This document shows positions 15,608 to 23,078 of a stretch of DNA of 64,000 bases, piece by piece (the stretch's first letter is position 1; the number at the start of each line of letters is the position of its first letter). The notes under the pieces were generated by a model. The model made no database searches. It had not been told where the DNA came from and saw only the letters and a program-made list of their open reading frames with translations. The DNA lies in contig JBGVIT010000017.1 in the NCBI GenBank assembly GCA_045128915.1, forward strand, positions 13,431 to 77,430, read 5' to 3'. A program made the translations under genes and the position numbers. Source of the DNA: RGIG9115 sp045128915 (GTDB lineage: Bacteria > Bacillota > Clostridia > UBA1381).

Positions 15608-16333
15608 TTATGTATCAAACTCAAAATAATACATCTTATCGGTATCACAATCATAAATAGCTATAGAAAAATTATACGAGTATCTGTCAAACAATTCAGA
15701 ATCATCCCTGCTGTCTTTGCTTTCCGAATGTCTATCTTCAAACATATAATAACCATTGTATATTGCTGGCATATGTGCCTCTTCCGCTAACTCATACCCA
15801 TATGTAACACCATCTTTTCTTCCACCGTACATAATAAGATCAAGATTTTCGGATAAAGGAAGTTTATTCCAACCTTCTACTTTTTCTAATGCTTGCTCTT
15901 TATTCTTGGAACAATCTAAAATCAGATAATATGAACCATCACCATGAAATCCTCCATGTGTGTCGAGTTCTTCAACAACAGAAAAATCTTTTTTGGCAAA
16001 CCCAAAGTATTCAGTTGTTTCGCCAATATAATTCGATGTTGGTTTTAATGATAATAAATAGAGTAAAGCCAATAAACAGTGTACAATCGGAACAAACGAT
16101 TTCATCGAAAACTTTTTTTCTTTCCATGTTTTATTTAATGCAAATATATAACTTATGATGTATGTTGCACCTATTAATACTCCAATTAAAGCAGAAATAA
16201 TTTCCACAAAAGAAGTTACCTTTATTAAAGAAGCCAAAAACCATATAGTTGTTAGCAGACATCCCAACATAGCTACTGGTATTGGTAATGCAAAAACAGT
16301 AAATAAGGATATAATCAAAATTTTCTTTTTCAT
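15608..16333 (-). CDS. Hypothetical membrane protein, 241 aa
   Basis: Not recognised. ATG 16333 (GAAAGGATGTGGTTTG upstream). Three or four membrane helices fill residues 5-105 (IISLFTVFALPIPVAMLGCL, EIISALIGVLIGATYIISYI, FVPIVHCLLALLYLLSL). The remaining 140 residues are a soluble extracytoplasmic or cytoplasmic domain with HGGFHGDGSYYLILDC and YDCDTDKMYYFEFDT, resembling small domains of unknown function in Firmicutes membrane proteins. Junction repeats on both sides; probably accessory. Confidence 0.65.
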   Translation of the reverse strand: MKKKILIISLFTVFALPIPVAMLGCLLTTIWFLASLIKVTSFVEIISALIGVLIGATYIISYIFALNKTWKEKKFSMKSFVPIVHCLLALLYLLSLKPTSNYIGETTEYFGFAKKDFSVVEELDTHGGFHGDGSYYLILDCSKNKEQALEKVEGWNKLPLSENLDLIMYGGRKDGVTYGYELAEEAHMPAIYNGYYMFEDRHSESKDSRDDSELFDRYSYNFSIAIYDCDTDKMYYFEFDT

Positions 16334-16353
16334 CAAACCACATCCTTTCTACA

Positions 16354-16378
16354 AAATTCGACATATTGATATAATTCA
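16354..16378 (-). repeat. Short junction repeat (TTCGACATATTGATA type)
   Basis: AATTCGACATATTGATATAATT sits between the methyltransferase stop and the membrane-protein start. Related to 15511-15538 and 17077-17101. Confidence 0.5.
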
Positions 16379-16392
16379 TATCAAGTTAAAAT

Positions 16393-17043
16393 TCACTTAA
16401 CTGCCTTTAGTGTATAAGTTGCTCCCCAGTGATTCAAAACTTCGACATTGGAAAAACCCGCTTCAAGCAATGCTTCGGTTTCATGTTTCACAGTAAGAGG
16501 GGTATCGTAATGATAGAATTCATTGCCACATATACCTTGCTCTGCTTTTAAGGTAATCAAGTTTTGACGATGAATATTTTCTTCACCATCGGACAAAGAG
16601 AAATAGTCTGTCAGTATAAAGTAGCCATTCCTTTTCAGTGCAGTATGAAGCTTGGCATACAGAGGAATTTTTTCCTCTTTTGTAAAATGATGCAAACTTT
16701 CAACAGATACCGCTGCATCAAATACATCTTCGCCCAACGGAACATCAAAATAAGAACCAACAATCAAAGAAATATCCTTATATGTAAATTTCCTTTTAAG
16801 AGCCGACAACATCCCTTGCGACAAATCAATACCGGTTACTTTTGCCGATGGGCACAATAAATAATACTCTTCCAATTCCAAACCTGTGCCACATCCTAAA
16901 TCAAGAATATGGCAATTCTCAAAGGCAGGTAACATTTTGGCGGTAAAAGGATAAAACTCAGTTGCCGACTCAATATTTGTCAGCATATGCTCGTCGTATC
17001 CGTCAAGTCGTGCTTCGAAAAAATCGCTCATTTTTTCAAGCAT
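16393..17043 (-). CDS. Class I SAM-dependent methyltransferase, 216 aa
   Basis: ATG 17043 after TAGGAGGTTATGT. Motif I is ILDLGCGTGLELEEYY, motif II VTGIDLSQGMLSALK, the acidic post-II region SYFDVPLGEDVFDAAVSVES, and motif III NGYFILTDYFSLSDGEE. Typical free-standing small-molecule or unknown-substrate methyltransferase; the C-terminus (ETEALLEAGFSNVEVLNHWG) is the usual substrate-binding end. Cytoplasmic. Lies in the cassette-like stretch; the substrate cannot be inferred from neighbours. Confidence 0.82.
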   Translation of the reverse strand: MLEKMSDFFEARLDGYDEHMLTNIESATEFYPFTAKMLPAFENCHILDLGCGTGLELEEYYLLCPSAKVTGIDLSQGMLSALKRKFTYKDISLIVGSYFDVPLGEDVFDAAVSVESLHHFTKEEKIPLYAKLHTALKRNGYFILTDYFSLSDGEENIHRQNLITLKAEQGICGNEFYHYDTPLTVKHETEALLEAGFSNVEVLNHWGATYTLKAVK

Positions 17044-17076
17044 ACATAACCTCCTACAAATTCTTATTTATCTGTT

Positions 17077-17101
17077 CGACATTTTTCGACATATCAATAA
17101 T
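17077..17101 (-). repeat. Short junction repeat (TTCGACATATCAATA type)
   Basis: Contains TTCGACATTTTTCGACATATCAATA between the serine hydrolase stop and the methyltransferase start; related to 15511-15538 and 16354-16378. Confidence 0.55.
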
Positions 17102-17126
17102 ACTTGCGTTAAGTTAATGGCAAAAA

Positions 17127-18251
17127 TCAATATATCATTGCATTAAATACAGCCTCTTCAAATCGACGTGCTGAACTATTTCCTGCTCCTCCATCAAATC
17201 TGGAGTTTTTCATAAATACTGCGCAAATATCATTTTTAGGATCTACCCAAAAGTGAGATCCATAAGCTCCACTCCACCCAAAACTTTCAACAGATAAATG
17301 CGGATATTCCTCATCCGTGATAACACGCACACCTAACCCCCATTTTTGATAGCCCGGCATAATTTTTTCCGACACATAGGCTTTTGAAAGCTTGTTGATT
17401 GCCTGTTCAGATACAATTCGATTATTGTTTATTTCCCCTTTATTTAAAAGCATTTGTGCAAAGTTTGAATAATCATCCAGTGTGGACACCAATCCGGCAC
17501 CTGCAAGCCTGTGTTCACAAGGAAATCTTTCAAACACACACCCGGAATAAGTTATACCAATATCATTTTTTTCATCAACTTTGTTATGCATCATCATAAG
17601 CTGTTTCCATTGTTTTTCCGTTGGTGAAAAAGTTGTGTTTAACATATTGCACGGAACAAAAATTTCATTTTTCAAAAAAGTTTCATAGTCTTGTTTTGTT
17701 ACATATTCAACAATCGCCGCAAGCACATCAAAAGCGGCAAACGCACTATATGCTTGCTTTGTAAATGGTTCAAAATCCAGTCCTGCGTTTATATAACACT
17801 TTACTGTATTTGAAATAGTTTCCCTATCATCCTCAGACATAGCAATAATCTTATCACTACCAAATCCGGATGTATGTGTCAAGCAATGTAAAATTGTTAC
17901 CGGTGTTTTTGTTTTTCCTAAATCTGCGCCATCGGAAGTTATAACATGTATATCTTCAAATTCAGGGATATATTTACTAACAGGTTCATCAAGAGAAATC
18001 AATCCTCTATCAACCAAAATCAGTATTGCCACTGCTGTTATTGGTTTTGTCATCGAAGCAAGACGATATATCGTGGTGTCATCCACCTGTTCTTTACCAT
18101 CAATGCTTGTATGCCCAAAATGTTTCTTCAATACCACTTCGCCATTCTGATATACAAAATAAGATGATCCAAACAAATTATTGTTTGTTAAATCAAATGT
18201 TGCAATTTTCTCAACATTGTGTTTGAGTTTTTCTTTGTTCAACAGTCTCAT
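17127..18251 (-). CDS. Serine hydrolase of the class C beta-lactamase/esterase fold, 374 aa
   Basis: ATG 18251 after AAAAGGAGAAACAAAAC. The nucleophile motif S66-M-T-K69 is in IYRLASMTKPITAV; conserved LTHTSGFG at 125-131; the second catalytic motif normally Y-x-N reads Y168-S-A; and the third region is FGWSGAYGSHFWVDPKND. No signal peptide, so cytoplasmic. The Y-S-A change argues for an EstB/PBP4*-type esterase or D-amino peptidase rather than a resistance beta-lactamase. Last of the four cassette-like genes; upstream is array B. Confidence 0.82.
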   Translation of the reverse strand: MRLLNKEKLKHNVEKIATFDLTNNNLFGSSYFVYQNGEVVLKKHFGHTSIDGKEQVDDTTIYRLASMTKPITAVAILILVDRGLISLDEPVSKYIPEFEDIHVITSDGADLGKTKTPVTILHCLTHTSGFGSDKIIAMSEDDRETISNTVKCYINAGLDFEPFTKQAYSAFAAFDVLAAIVEYVTKQDYETFLKNEIFVPCNMLNTTFSPTEKQWKQLMMMHNKVDEKNDIGITYSGCVFERFPCEHRLAGAGLVSTLDDYSNFAQMLLNKGEINNNRIVSEQAINKLSKAYVSEKIMPGYQKWGLGVRVITDEEYPHLSVESFGWSGAYGSHFWVDPKNDICAVFMKNSRFDGGAGNSSARRFEEAVFNAMIY

Positions 18252-18300
18252 GTTTTGTTTCTCCTTTTATTTACTAAAAAATGTTGTTAATTACTCGTGT

Positions 18301-18530
18301 CAAGTCAGGGACAAAAAATTCTGTCGATATGCAAACTTTGTTTGCTCGATATTTTTACTCCGTAAAATCGATATGTTTTTCGTTTCACCAAAAACTCGAT
18401 ATGATATAAATTCCTTATGCCGTCCCGATGGGACATATCGCATTACGAAGTAATATATCGTACCGACGGTATATCGCAAATTCAGCAAGGAATTCATATC
18501 GCTGAATTCATTATACGTTATTTTACCTGT
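18301..18530. repeat. Hairpin array B: 4 + 4 inverted copies of CGATAT
   Basis: CGATAT at 18325, 18347, 18369 and 18397; ATATCG at 18435, 18455, 18471 and 18496. Spacers are hairpins: GCAAACtttGTTTGC, TTTTACtccGTAAAA, GTTTTT...AAAAAC, GTCCCgatGGGAC, ATTACgaaGTAAT, TACCGacGGTA, with AATTCAGC/GCTGAATT enclosing the last motif. The centre is TATAAATTCCTTATGCC and the end ATTCATTATAC. Nothing else is seen in 18252-18562. Confidence 0.85.
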
Positions 18531-18562
18531 GTTGTCAATAAAAACCACATAATATAGGTTAC

Positions 18563-18601
18563 AAAAAATCTCTGCCATCAATATATGACAGAGATTTTTT
18601 T
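18563..18601 (-). terminator. Terminator of serC-serA
   Basis: AAAAATCTCTGTCAT and the matching ATGGCAGAGATTTTTT arms pair around a short loop, directly after the serA stop; T-rich on both strands. Confidence 0.82.
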
Positions 18602-18602
18602 G

Positions 18603-19763
18603 TTATCTGATTTTTCTTGCTTTCAGAACGCCGTCAACTGCTTCGATAGCTGATACTACATCGTCTGTGATTTCGTGGTCTGTATTGAATATTGAGTATG
18701 CAACTTCGCCTTTGCTCTTGTTTATCATATCTGCAATATTAATATCTTTATCTGAAAGAACCTTAGTAAACTGTGTAATCATGTTAGGAACGTTCTTGTG
18801 TATTACTGTTAATCTGCCGTTACCACCGTCTGCAAGAGTACAGTTAGGAAGATTTACAGAGTTTACAACGTTACCTGTTTCAAGGAAATCTGCAAGTTGT
18901 CTTGCTGCCATAACAGCACAGTTGTCTTCTGATTCCTCAGTTGATGCACCAAGGTGCGGAATAGCAACTATTCCCGGTACATTTACAGTTTCAGCACTTG
19001 GAAAGTCAACAACGTATGAACTTACCTTACCACTTTCAATAGCAGCTTTGATTGCAGTATTGTCAACAAGCTCCCCTCTTGAGAAGTTGAGAATTTTAAC
19101 TCCATCCTTCATCTGTGCAAGTGCTTCTTCATTTATAAATGAACGTGTATCATCTGTGAGAGGAATGTGCATTGTGATATAATCACAAGTTTCAAAGATT
19201 TCCTGATAGCTTGCTGCCTTTGTAACATGGCTGTCAAGCTTCCATGCAGCGTTGATTGAAAGATAGGGATCGTAGCCTACAACTTTCATACCAAGCTCTC
19301 TTGCAGCGTTTGCCACAAGCACACCGATTGCGCCAAGACCGATTACACCAAGTGTCTTGCCCATAATTTCACAACCTGCAAATGATGACTTACCCTTTTC
19401 AACTTGCTTTGCAACATCGTCACCGGTAAGAGTTGAAGCCCAATTAATACCGTCAACAACCTTTCTTGATGCAAGGAGCAAGCCTGCGATTACAAGTTCC
19501 TTAACACCGTTTGCATTTGCACCGGGTGTGTTGAAAACAACTATACCCTTATCAGTACATTTTGCAATGGGGATGTTATTTGTGCCTGCACCTGCACGTG
19601 CAACACCCTTAAGCGAGGGTGAAAGCTCCATGTCGTGCATAGCAAAACTTCTGAGGATAATACCGTCAGCGTCTGCCTGCGCATTATCTGTAATTGTATA
19701 TTTATCATCAAGCTGGTCAAGACCGCATGCTGCAATCTTATTGAGTGTTAAAATTTCAAACAT
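18603..19763 (-). CDS. serA: D-3-phosphoglycerate dehydrogenase, short form with C-terminal ACT domain
   Basis: 386 residues. Catalyses the first step of serine synthesis, 3-phosphoglycerate to 3-phosphohydroxypyruvate with NAD. Rossmann motif LGVIGLGAIGVLVANAA near residue 140; substrate/NAD segments ARAGAGTNNIPIA and LNFSRGELVDNTAIK; catalytic His in IPHLGASTEESEDNCA. Residues 315-386 are a single ACT domain (LTVIHKNVPNMITQFTKVLS) for serine feedback, without the extra ASB domain of long forms. It follows serC by 19 bases and is co-transcribed. Confidence 0.93.
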   Translation of the reverse strand: MFEILTLNKIAACGLDQLDDKYTITDNAQADADGIILRSFAMHDMELSPSLKGVARAGAGTNNIPIAKCTDKGIVVFNTPGANANGVKELVIAGLLLASRKVVDGINWASTLTGDDVAKQVEKGKSSFAGCEIMGKTLGVIGLGAIGVLVANAARELGMKVVGYDPYLSINAAWKLDSHVTKAASYQEIFETCDYITMHIPLTDDTRSFINEEALAQMKDGVKILNFSRGELVDNTAIKAAIESGKVSSYVVDFPSAETVNVPGIVAIPHLGASTEESEDNCAVMAARQLADFLETGNVVNSVNLPNCTLADGGNGRLTVIHKNVPNMITQFTKVLSDKDINIADMINKSKGEVAYSIFNTDHEITDDVVSAIEAVDGVLKARKIR

Positions 19764-19782
19764 AATAAATACGTCCTTTCAA

Positions 19783-20856
19783 TCAAGCATTTTCTGCTTC
19801 GAATTTCTTCATGAACTCTACAAGCTTTTCAACGCCTTCAACAGGCATTGCATTGTAGATGCTGGCTCTCATACCGCCAACTGAACGATGTCCCTTAAGG
19901 TTTACAAAACCTGCTTCCTTAGCTTCCTTAACAAACTTAGCATCAAGCTCTTCGTTGCCTGTTACAAAAGGAATGTTCATAAGTGAACGGTCTTCAGGAA
20001 CAACTGTTCCTTTGAAAAGCTTTGAAGAATCGAGGAAATCATAAAGGAGCTTTGCTTTAGCTTCGTTAATCTTCTGAAGTGCTGCTACTCCGCCCTTCTC
20101 CTTAATCCATTCAAGAACGAGCTTAAGAACGTAGATTGAATATGTAGGAGGTGTGTTATAAAGTGAATCGTTTGATGCGTGGATTGAATAATCAAACATT
20201 GTAGGAGTTCCTTCTAAACACTCACCAATAAGGTCTTCACGAACGATAACAAGTGTAACACCTGCAGGTCCGAGGTTCTTCTGAGCACCTGCAAAAAGAA
20301 GTCCGAATTTTGAAACATCAATTACTTCTGACATTACGCATGAAGAAATATCAGCTACAAGAGGAGCATCTGTCTTAGGAAGCTCTGTATATCTTGTTCC
20401 GTAAATTGTATTGTTGTAGCAGATATAGAAATAGTCTGCATCCTTAGAGAACTTGCTTTCATCAAGCTTAGGAATATATGAGAAAGTCTTATCCGCTGAA
20501 CTTGCAACTCTATTAACTTCTATGTACTTTTCAGCTTCTGACGCAGCCTTCTTTGCCCACTGACCTGTGATTACATAGTCAGCCTTCTTATTCTTTGAAA
20601 GGTTAAGAGGAACCATAGCAAACTGGCTGGAACCGCCGCCCTGCAAAAACAACACTTTATAGTTGTCAGGAACGTTCATAAGCTCACGTACAAGAGCTTC
20701 TGCACCGAAGATGATTTCTTCATAGTCCTTTGAACGATGGCTCATTTCCATAACGGACATACCTGATTTGCCGTATTCAACCATTTCTGCCTGAGCCTTT
20801 TCAAGAACTTCAACGGGTAACATTGACGGTCCTGCTGAAAAATTATATACTCTCAT
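19783..20856 (-). CDS. serC: Phosphoserine aminotransferase
   Basis: 357 residues from ATG 20856 (MRVYNFSAGPSMLPVEVLEK); longer upstream reading frames are rejected because they run through a leader hairpin and GGAATGGAG lies before this ATG. PLP-dependent enzyme converting phosphohydroxypyruvate plus glutamate to phosphoserine. Family markers: FLQGGGSSQFAMVPLNL, TGQWAKKA, and the PLP lysine in LLFAGAQKNLGPAGVTL; C-terminus GGMRASIYNAMPVEGVEKL. First gene of the serC-serA operon with its own strong promoter. Confidence 0.94.
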   Translation of the reverse strand: MRVYNFSAGPSMLPVEVLEKAQAEMVEYGKSGMSVMEMSHRSKDYEEIIFGAEALVRELMNVPDNYKVLFLQGGGSSQFAMVPLNLSKNKKADYVITGQWAKKAASEAEKYIEVNRVASSADKTFSYIPKLDESKFSKDADYFYICYNNTIYGTRYTELPKTDAPLVADISSCVMSEVIDVSKFGLLFAGAQKNLGPAGVTLVIVREDLIGECLEGTPTMFDYSIHASNDSLYNTPPTYSIYVLKLVLEWIKEKGGVAALQKINEAKAKLLYDFLDSSKLFKGTVVPEDRSLMNIPFVTGNEELDAKFVKEAKEAGFVNLKGHRSVGGMRASIYNAMPVEGVEKLVEFMKKFEAENA

Positions 20857-20873
20857 AATCAAAACTCCATTCC

Positions 20874-20888
20874 GTCGCACCATGCGAC
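20874..20888 (-). promoter_or_regulatory. Small leader hairpin before serC
   Basis: GTCGCATGGTGCGAC on the minus strand forms a 5-bp stem directly before the GGAATGGAG ribosome-binding site, in a leader of roughly 55 bases. May affect translation or RNA stability. Confidence 0.45.
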
Positions 20889-20917
20889 AAATATTATGTG
20901 AATAACACATTATATAC

Positions 20918-20946
20918 ATTATATATCTTTTTTTTTAATTCGTCAA
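20918..20946 (-). promoter_or_regulatory. Sigma-A promoter of serC-serA
   Basis: Minus strand TTGACG, 17 bases, TATAAT, about 62 bases before the serC ATG. Confidence 0.8.
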
Positions 20947-21035
20947 TATTTTCACAAATTAAATTGATTAAATTTTAAACAAAATAATTAATCACATTAT
21001 GCTTTTTTTAGAAAAAGTCACCAAGTTAATATTTT

Positions 21036-21764
21036 TCATGGTGTAGCAACAAAAACAAGCCTTTTTTCTTCAGCAGACGGAGCATTGAACGTATATCCCC
21101 CAAACACCTCTACCGAAGTAAAACCACTTTCAGTCAATGCTGTTATTATCTGCTCCTTGGTATATGCTCTTTGGAGATGTACCTCTTCAAATCGGCGGTA
21201 GTTTTCCTTATCCTTTACAAAGAAGTTAAGCTCCATTTTGCAAAGTGGATTTTTGAAGCTGTTTTCCCATGTATAGAAAACGTCATCCGTGTTATAAATA
21301 TATGTGTTACTGCCCAGAGTGTTCTGAAGCTTATAGGCAGAGCTTATATCGAATATAAATATTCCGTCCTGCTCGATAAAGCATCTGCGAATTTTAGAAA
21401 AAATACTTTTAACAGAGTTAATGCTTGTTATGTAGTTAAAGCCGTCAGTCATACACAAAAAAGCATCGCAGGTTCCGAATAAATCAAGTTTTTTCATATC
21501 CTGACATATATATAAAATATCGGAATCAGTATTTTTAGTACGTGCCACATCAAGCATTGCTTCTGAAACATCTACACCAATCATGTCATAGCCTCTTTGA
21601 GACATAGGAACGGTAACATTGCCTGTACCGCATGCAAGGTCACAAATAAGAGACGGAGATTTCCCGTATCTTTTGAAAGTTTCCTGAATGAAGTCACAGA
21701 TTTTTTCGTAGTCAATATCCTGCTTGATTAGTTTATCATACAGATATGCAAAATCATTATACAC
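21036..21764 (-). CDS. Class I SAM-dependent methyltransferase, 242 aa
   Basis: I start at GTG 21764 (first residues YNDFAYLYDKLIKQDIDYEK) behind TTGGAGGCGAAAAAA; a TTG at 21779 would overlap that site. Motif I LICDLACGTGNVTVPMSQRG, motif II MIGVDVSEAMLDVART, then ICQDMKKLDLFGTCDAFLCM and IFIFDISSAYKLQNTLG. Matches a common Firmicutes methyltransferase often found near ribosome-related genes; substrate unknown. Single gene, divergent from the PotD-like gene and tail-to-head with serC. Confidence 0.85.
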   Translation of the reverse strand: MYNDFAYLYDKLIKQDIDYEKICDFIQETFKRYGKSPSLICDLACGTGNVTVPMSQRGYDMIGVDVSEAMLDVARTKNTDSDILYICQDMKKLDLFGTCDAFLCMTDGFNYITSINSVKSIFSKIRRCFIEQDGIFIFDISSAYKLQNTLGSNTYIYNTDDVFYTWENSFKNPLCKMELNFFVKDKENYRRFEEVHLQRAYTKEQIITALTESGFTSVEVFGGYTFNAPSAEEKRLVFVATP

Positions 21765-21871
21765 TTTTTTCGCCTCCAAGGTTAAGTATATATCAATATT
21801 GCTTATAAATCAAATATTTTTTTGGTTAATAACAAAATCCGTGCAAATTGACGAACTTTTTTAAGTAATAA

Positions 21872-21900
21872 TTGACATTGGCGGGAAAATAATTTATAAT
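21872..21900 (+). promoter_or_regulatory. Sigma-A promoter of the PotD-like lipoprotein gene
   Basis: TTGACA (21872-21877), 17 bases, TATAAT (21895-21900); a consensus promoter about 25 bases before the start codon. Confidence 0.9.
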
Positions 21901-21923
21901 ATAATTATATTATCCTGAAAGGA

Positions 21924-22982
21924 ATGATGGGATTGTTCAAAAAACTTATATTGACTGTTTGTTCTCTGGCGCTTATAACCGCTGTCAGCGGCTGTTTTAA
22001 CGACCAGAATCCTGATGCCCCTACCGAGCTTAATATACTGACTTGGGACGGATATATACCTCAGGATATAATGGATGAATTTTCTGTTAAAGAAAATGTT
22101 AAGATTAACATATCAAACTTTGATTCGAATGAAGAAATGCTTGCGAAAATAAGCAGTGGCGATGCAGGCTACGACCTTGTTATAGGCTCTGATTATATAA
22201 TTGATATTGCAAGAAAGCAGCAGCTTCTGACAGAGCTTGATATGTCGAAGATTCCCAACTACACAAATCTTGATGAAAACTACCTTTCAAAAAAATATGA
22301 TCCCGAAAACAAATATACTGTACCATACAGCGTCGGTTCGCCTATGATTGTATATGATCCTGCAAAAATTGACCTTGATATTAAAAGCTATAATGATTTA
22401 TGGGACGAAAGCCTCAAAGGCAAGCTTTTGCTTCTTGACGATGCAAGAAACATTATAGGCATTACGCTCAAATCTATGGGCAAATCCATGAATGAAACAG
22501 ACGAAAAAGTACTTTCAGAAGCAAAAGATAAGCTCATGGACCTTAAAGGCAATATCCACCACCTTGACTACAACAGCCCACACGAATCACTTATCAGCGG
22601 AGAGGTTGATGTTGCATATCTGTTCACTTCACAAGCATTTCTTGCGCTTGAAGCACGGCCTGAGCTTAAAGCTGTATATGCTGAAGAAGGTATTGGTTTT
22701 GGAATTGATGCATGGTTTATACCAAAAGGCGCAATCAATACGGACAATGCTCATAAGTTCCTAAACTTTATTACAAACGCTGAAATCGGTGCAAGAATTA
22801 CCGAACAGATAATGTATCCCACACCAAACAAATCTGCCCTTGAGTTCTTGCCAAAGGAACTAAGAAATAATGTTGTATTTAACATACCCGGAGATAAATT
22901 AGCAGAAGCCGAGTTTATTGAAGACATTGGCGATATTGCAGAAATATATACTAATATATGGACACAATTTAAACAAGACTAA
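21924..22982 (+). CDS. PotD-like polyamine-binding lipoprotein, not linked to other ABC genes, 352 aa
   Basis: Signal peptide with lipobox AVSGC (lipidated Cys about residue 24), then the PotD/PotF fold: ELNILTWDGYIPQDIMDEFS, GYDLVIGSDYIIDIARKQQL, YTVPYSVGSPMIVYDP, HHLDYNSPHESLISGEVDVA, GIDAWFIPKGAINTDNAHKF. It should bind spermidine/putrescine outside the membrane. No permease or ATPase adjoins it; the complete potABCD is at 53-57 kb, so it may feed that transporter or sense polyamines. Start uncertain: ATG 21924 or 21927 lie very close to AAAGG, and TTG 21933 is better spaced. Confidence 0.85.
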   Translation: MMGLFKKLILTVCSLALITAVSGCFNDQNPDAPTELNILTWDGYIPQDIMDEFSVKENVKINISNFDSNEEMLAKISSGDAGYDLVIGSDYIIDIARKQQLLTELDMSKIPNYTNLDENYLSKKYDPENKYTVPYSVGSPMIVYDPAKIDLDIKSYNDLWDESLKGKLLLLDDARNIIGITLKSMGKSMNETDEKVLSEAKDKLMDLKGNIHHLDYNSPHESLISGEVDVAYLFTSQAFLALEARPELKAVYAEEGIGFGIDAWFIPKGAINTDNAHKFLNFITNAEIGARITEQIMYPTPNKSALEFLPKELRNNVVFNIPGDKLAEAEFIEDIGDIAEIYTNIWTQFKQD

Positions 22983-22983
22983 G

Positions 22984-23078
22984 CAAAAAAACAGATGTTG
23001 CAGTGAGCCGACCTCCCAATCGTTAGACTTTTAATCTAACTTTTTGGTGTCGGCTCACAATGCAACATCTGTTTTTTT
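22984..23078. terminator. Long bidirectional terminator between convergent genes
   Basis: ACAGATGTTGCA (22991) and GTGAGCCGAC (23003) pair with GTCGGCTCAC (23049) and TGCAACATCTGT (23061), flanked by A7 and T7. The loop carries a second hairpin, GTTAGA...TCTAAC. Far longer than an ordinary terminator. Confidence 0.85.

Noticed and set aside
15454..15654. Open frame on the minus strand containing SLHLNLMCRN
   Set aside because: It runs across the 3' end of the membrane-protein gene, the junction repeat and the GDSL start; the shared peptide is only the translation of a DNA repeat.
14745..17101. Integron attC sites
   Set aside because: Some RYYYAAC-like strings occur (for example ACTTAAC near 17100), but paired core sites are missing at the other junctions and no integrase gene is in the window.
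17127..18251. Class C beta-lactamase resistance gene
   Set aside because: No signal peptide and the Y-x-N motif reads Y-S-A; an EstB-like esterase or peptidase is more likely.
18300..18581. 93-codon open frame on the minus strand
   Set aside because: It lies entirely within hairpin array B and the serA terminator; sequence is explained by repeats.
20874..20946. Serine T-box or riboswitch before serC
   Set aside because: The leader is only about 55 bases with one 5-bp hairpin and lacks the T-box sequence and an antiterminator.
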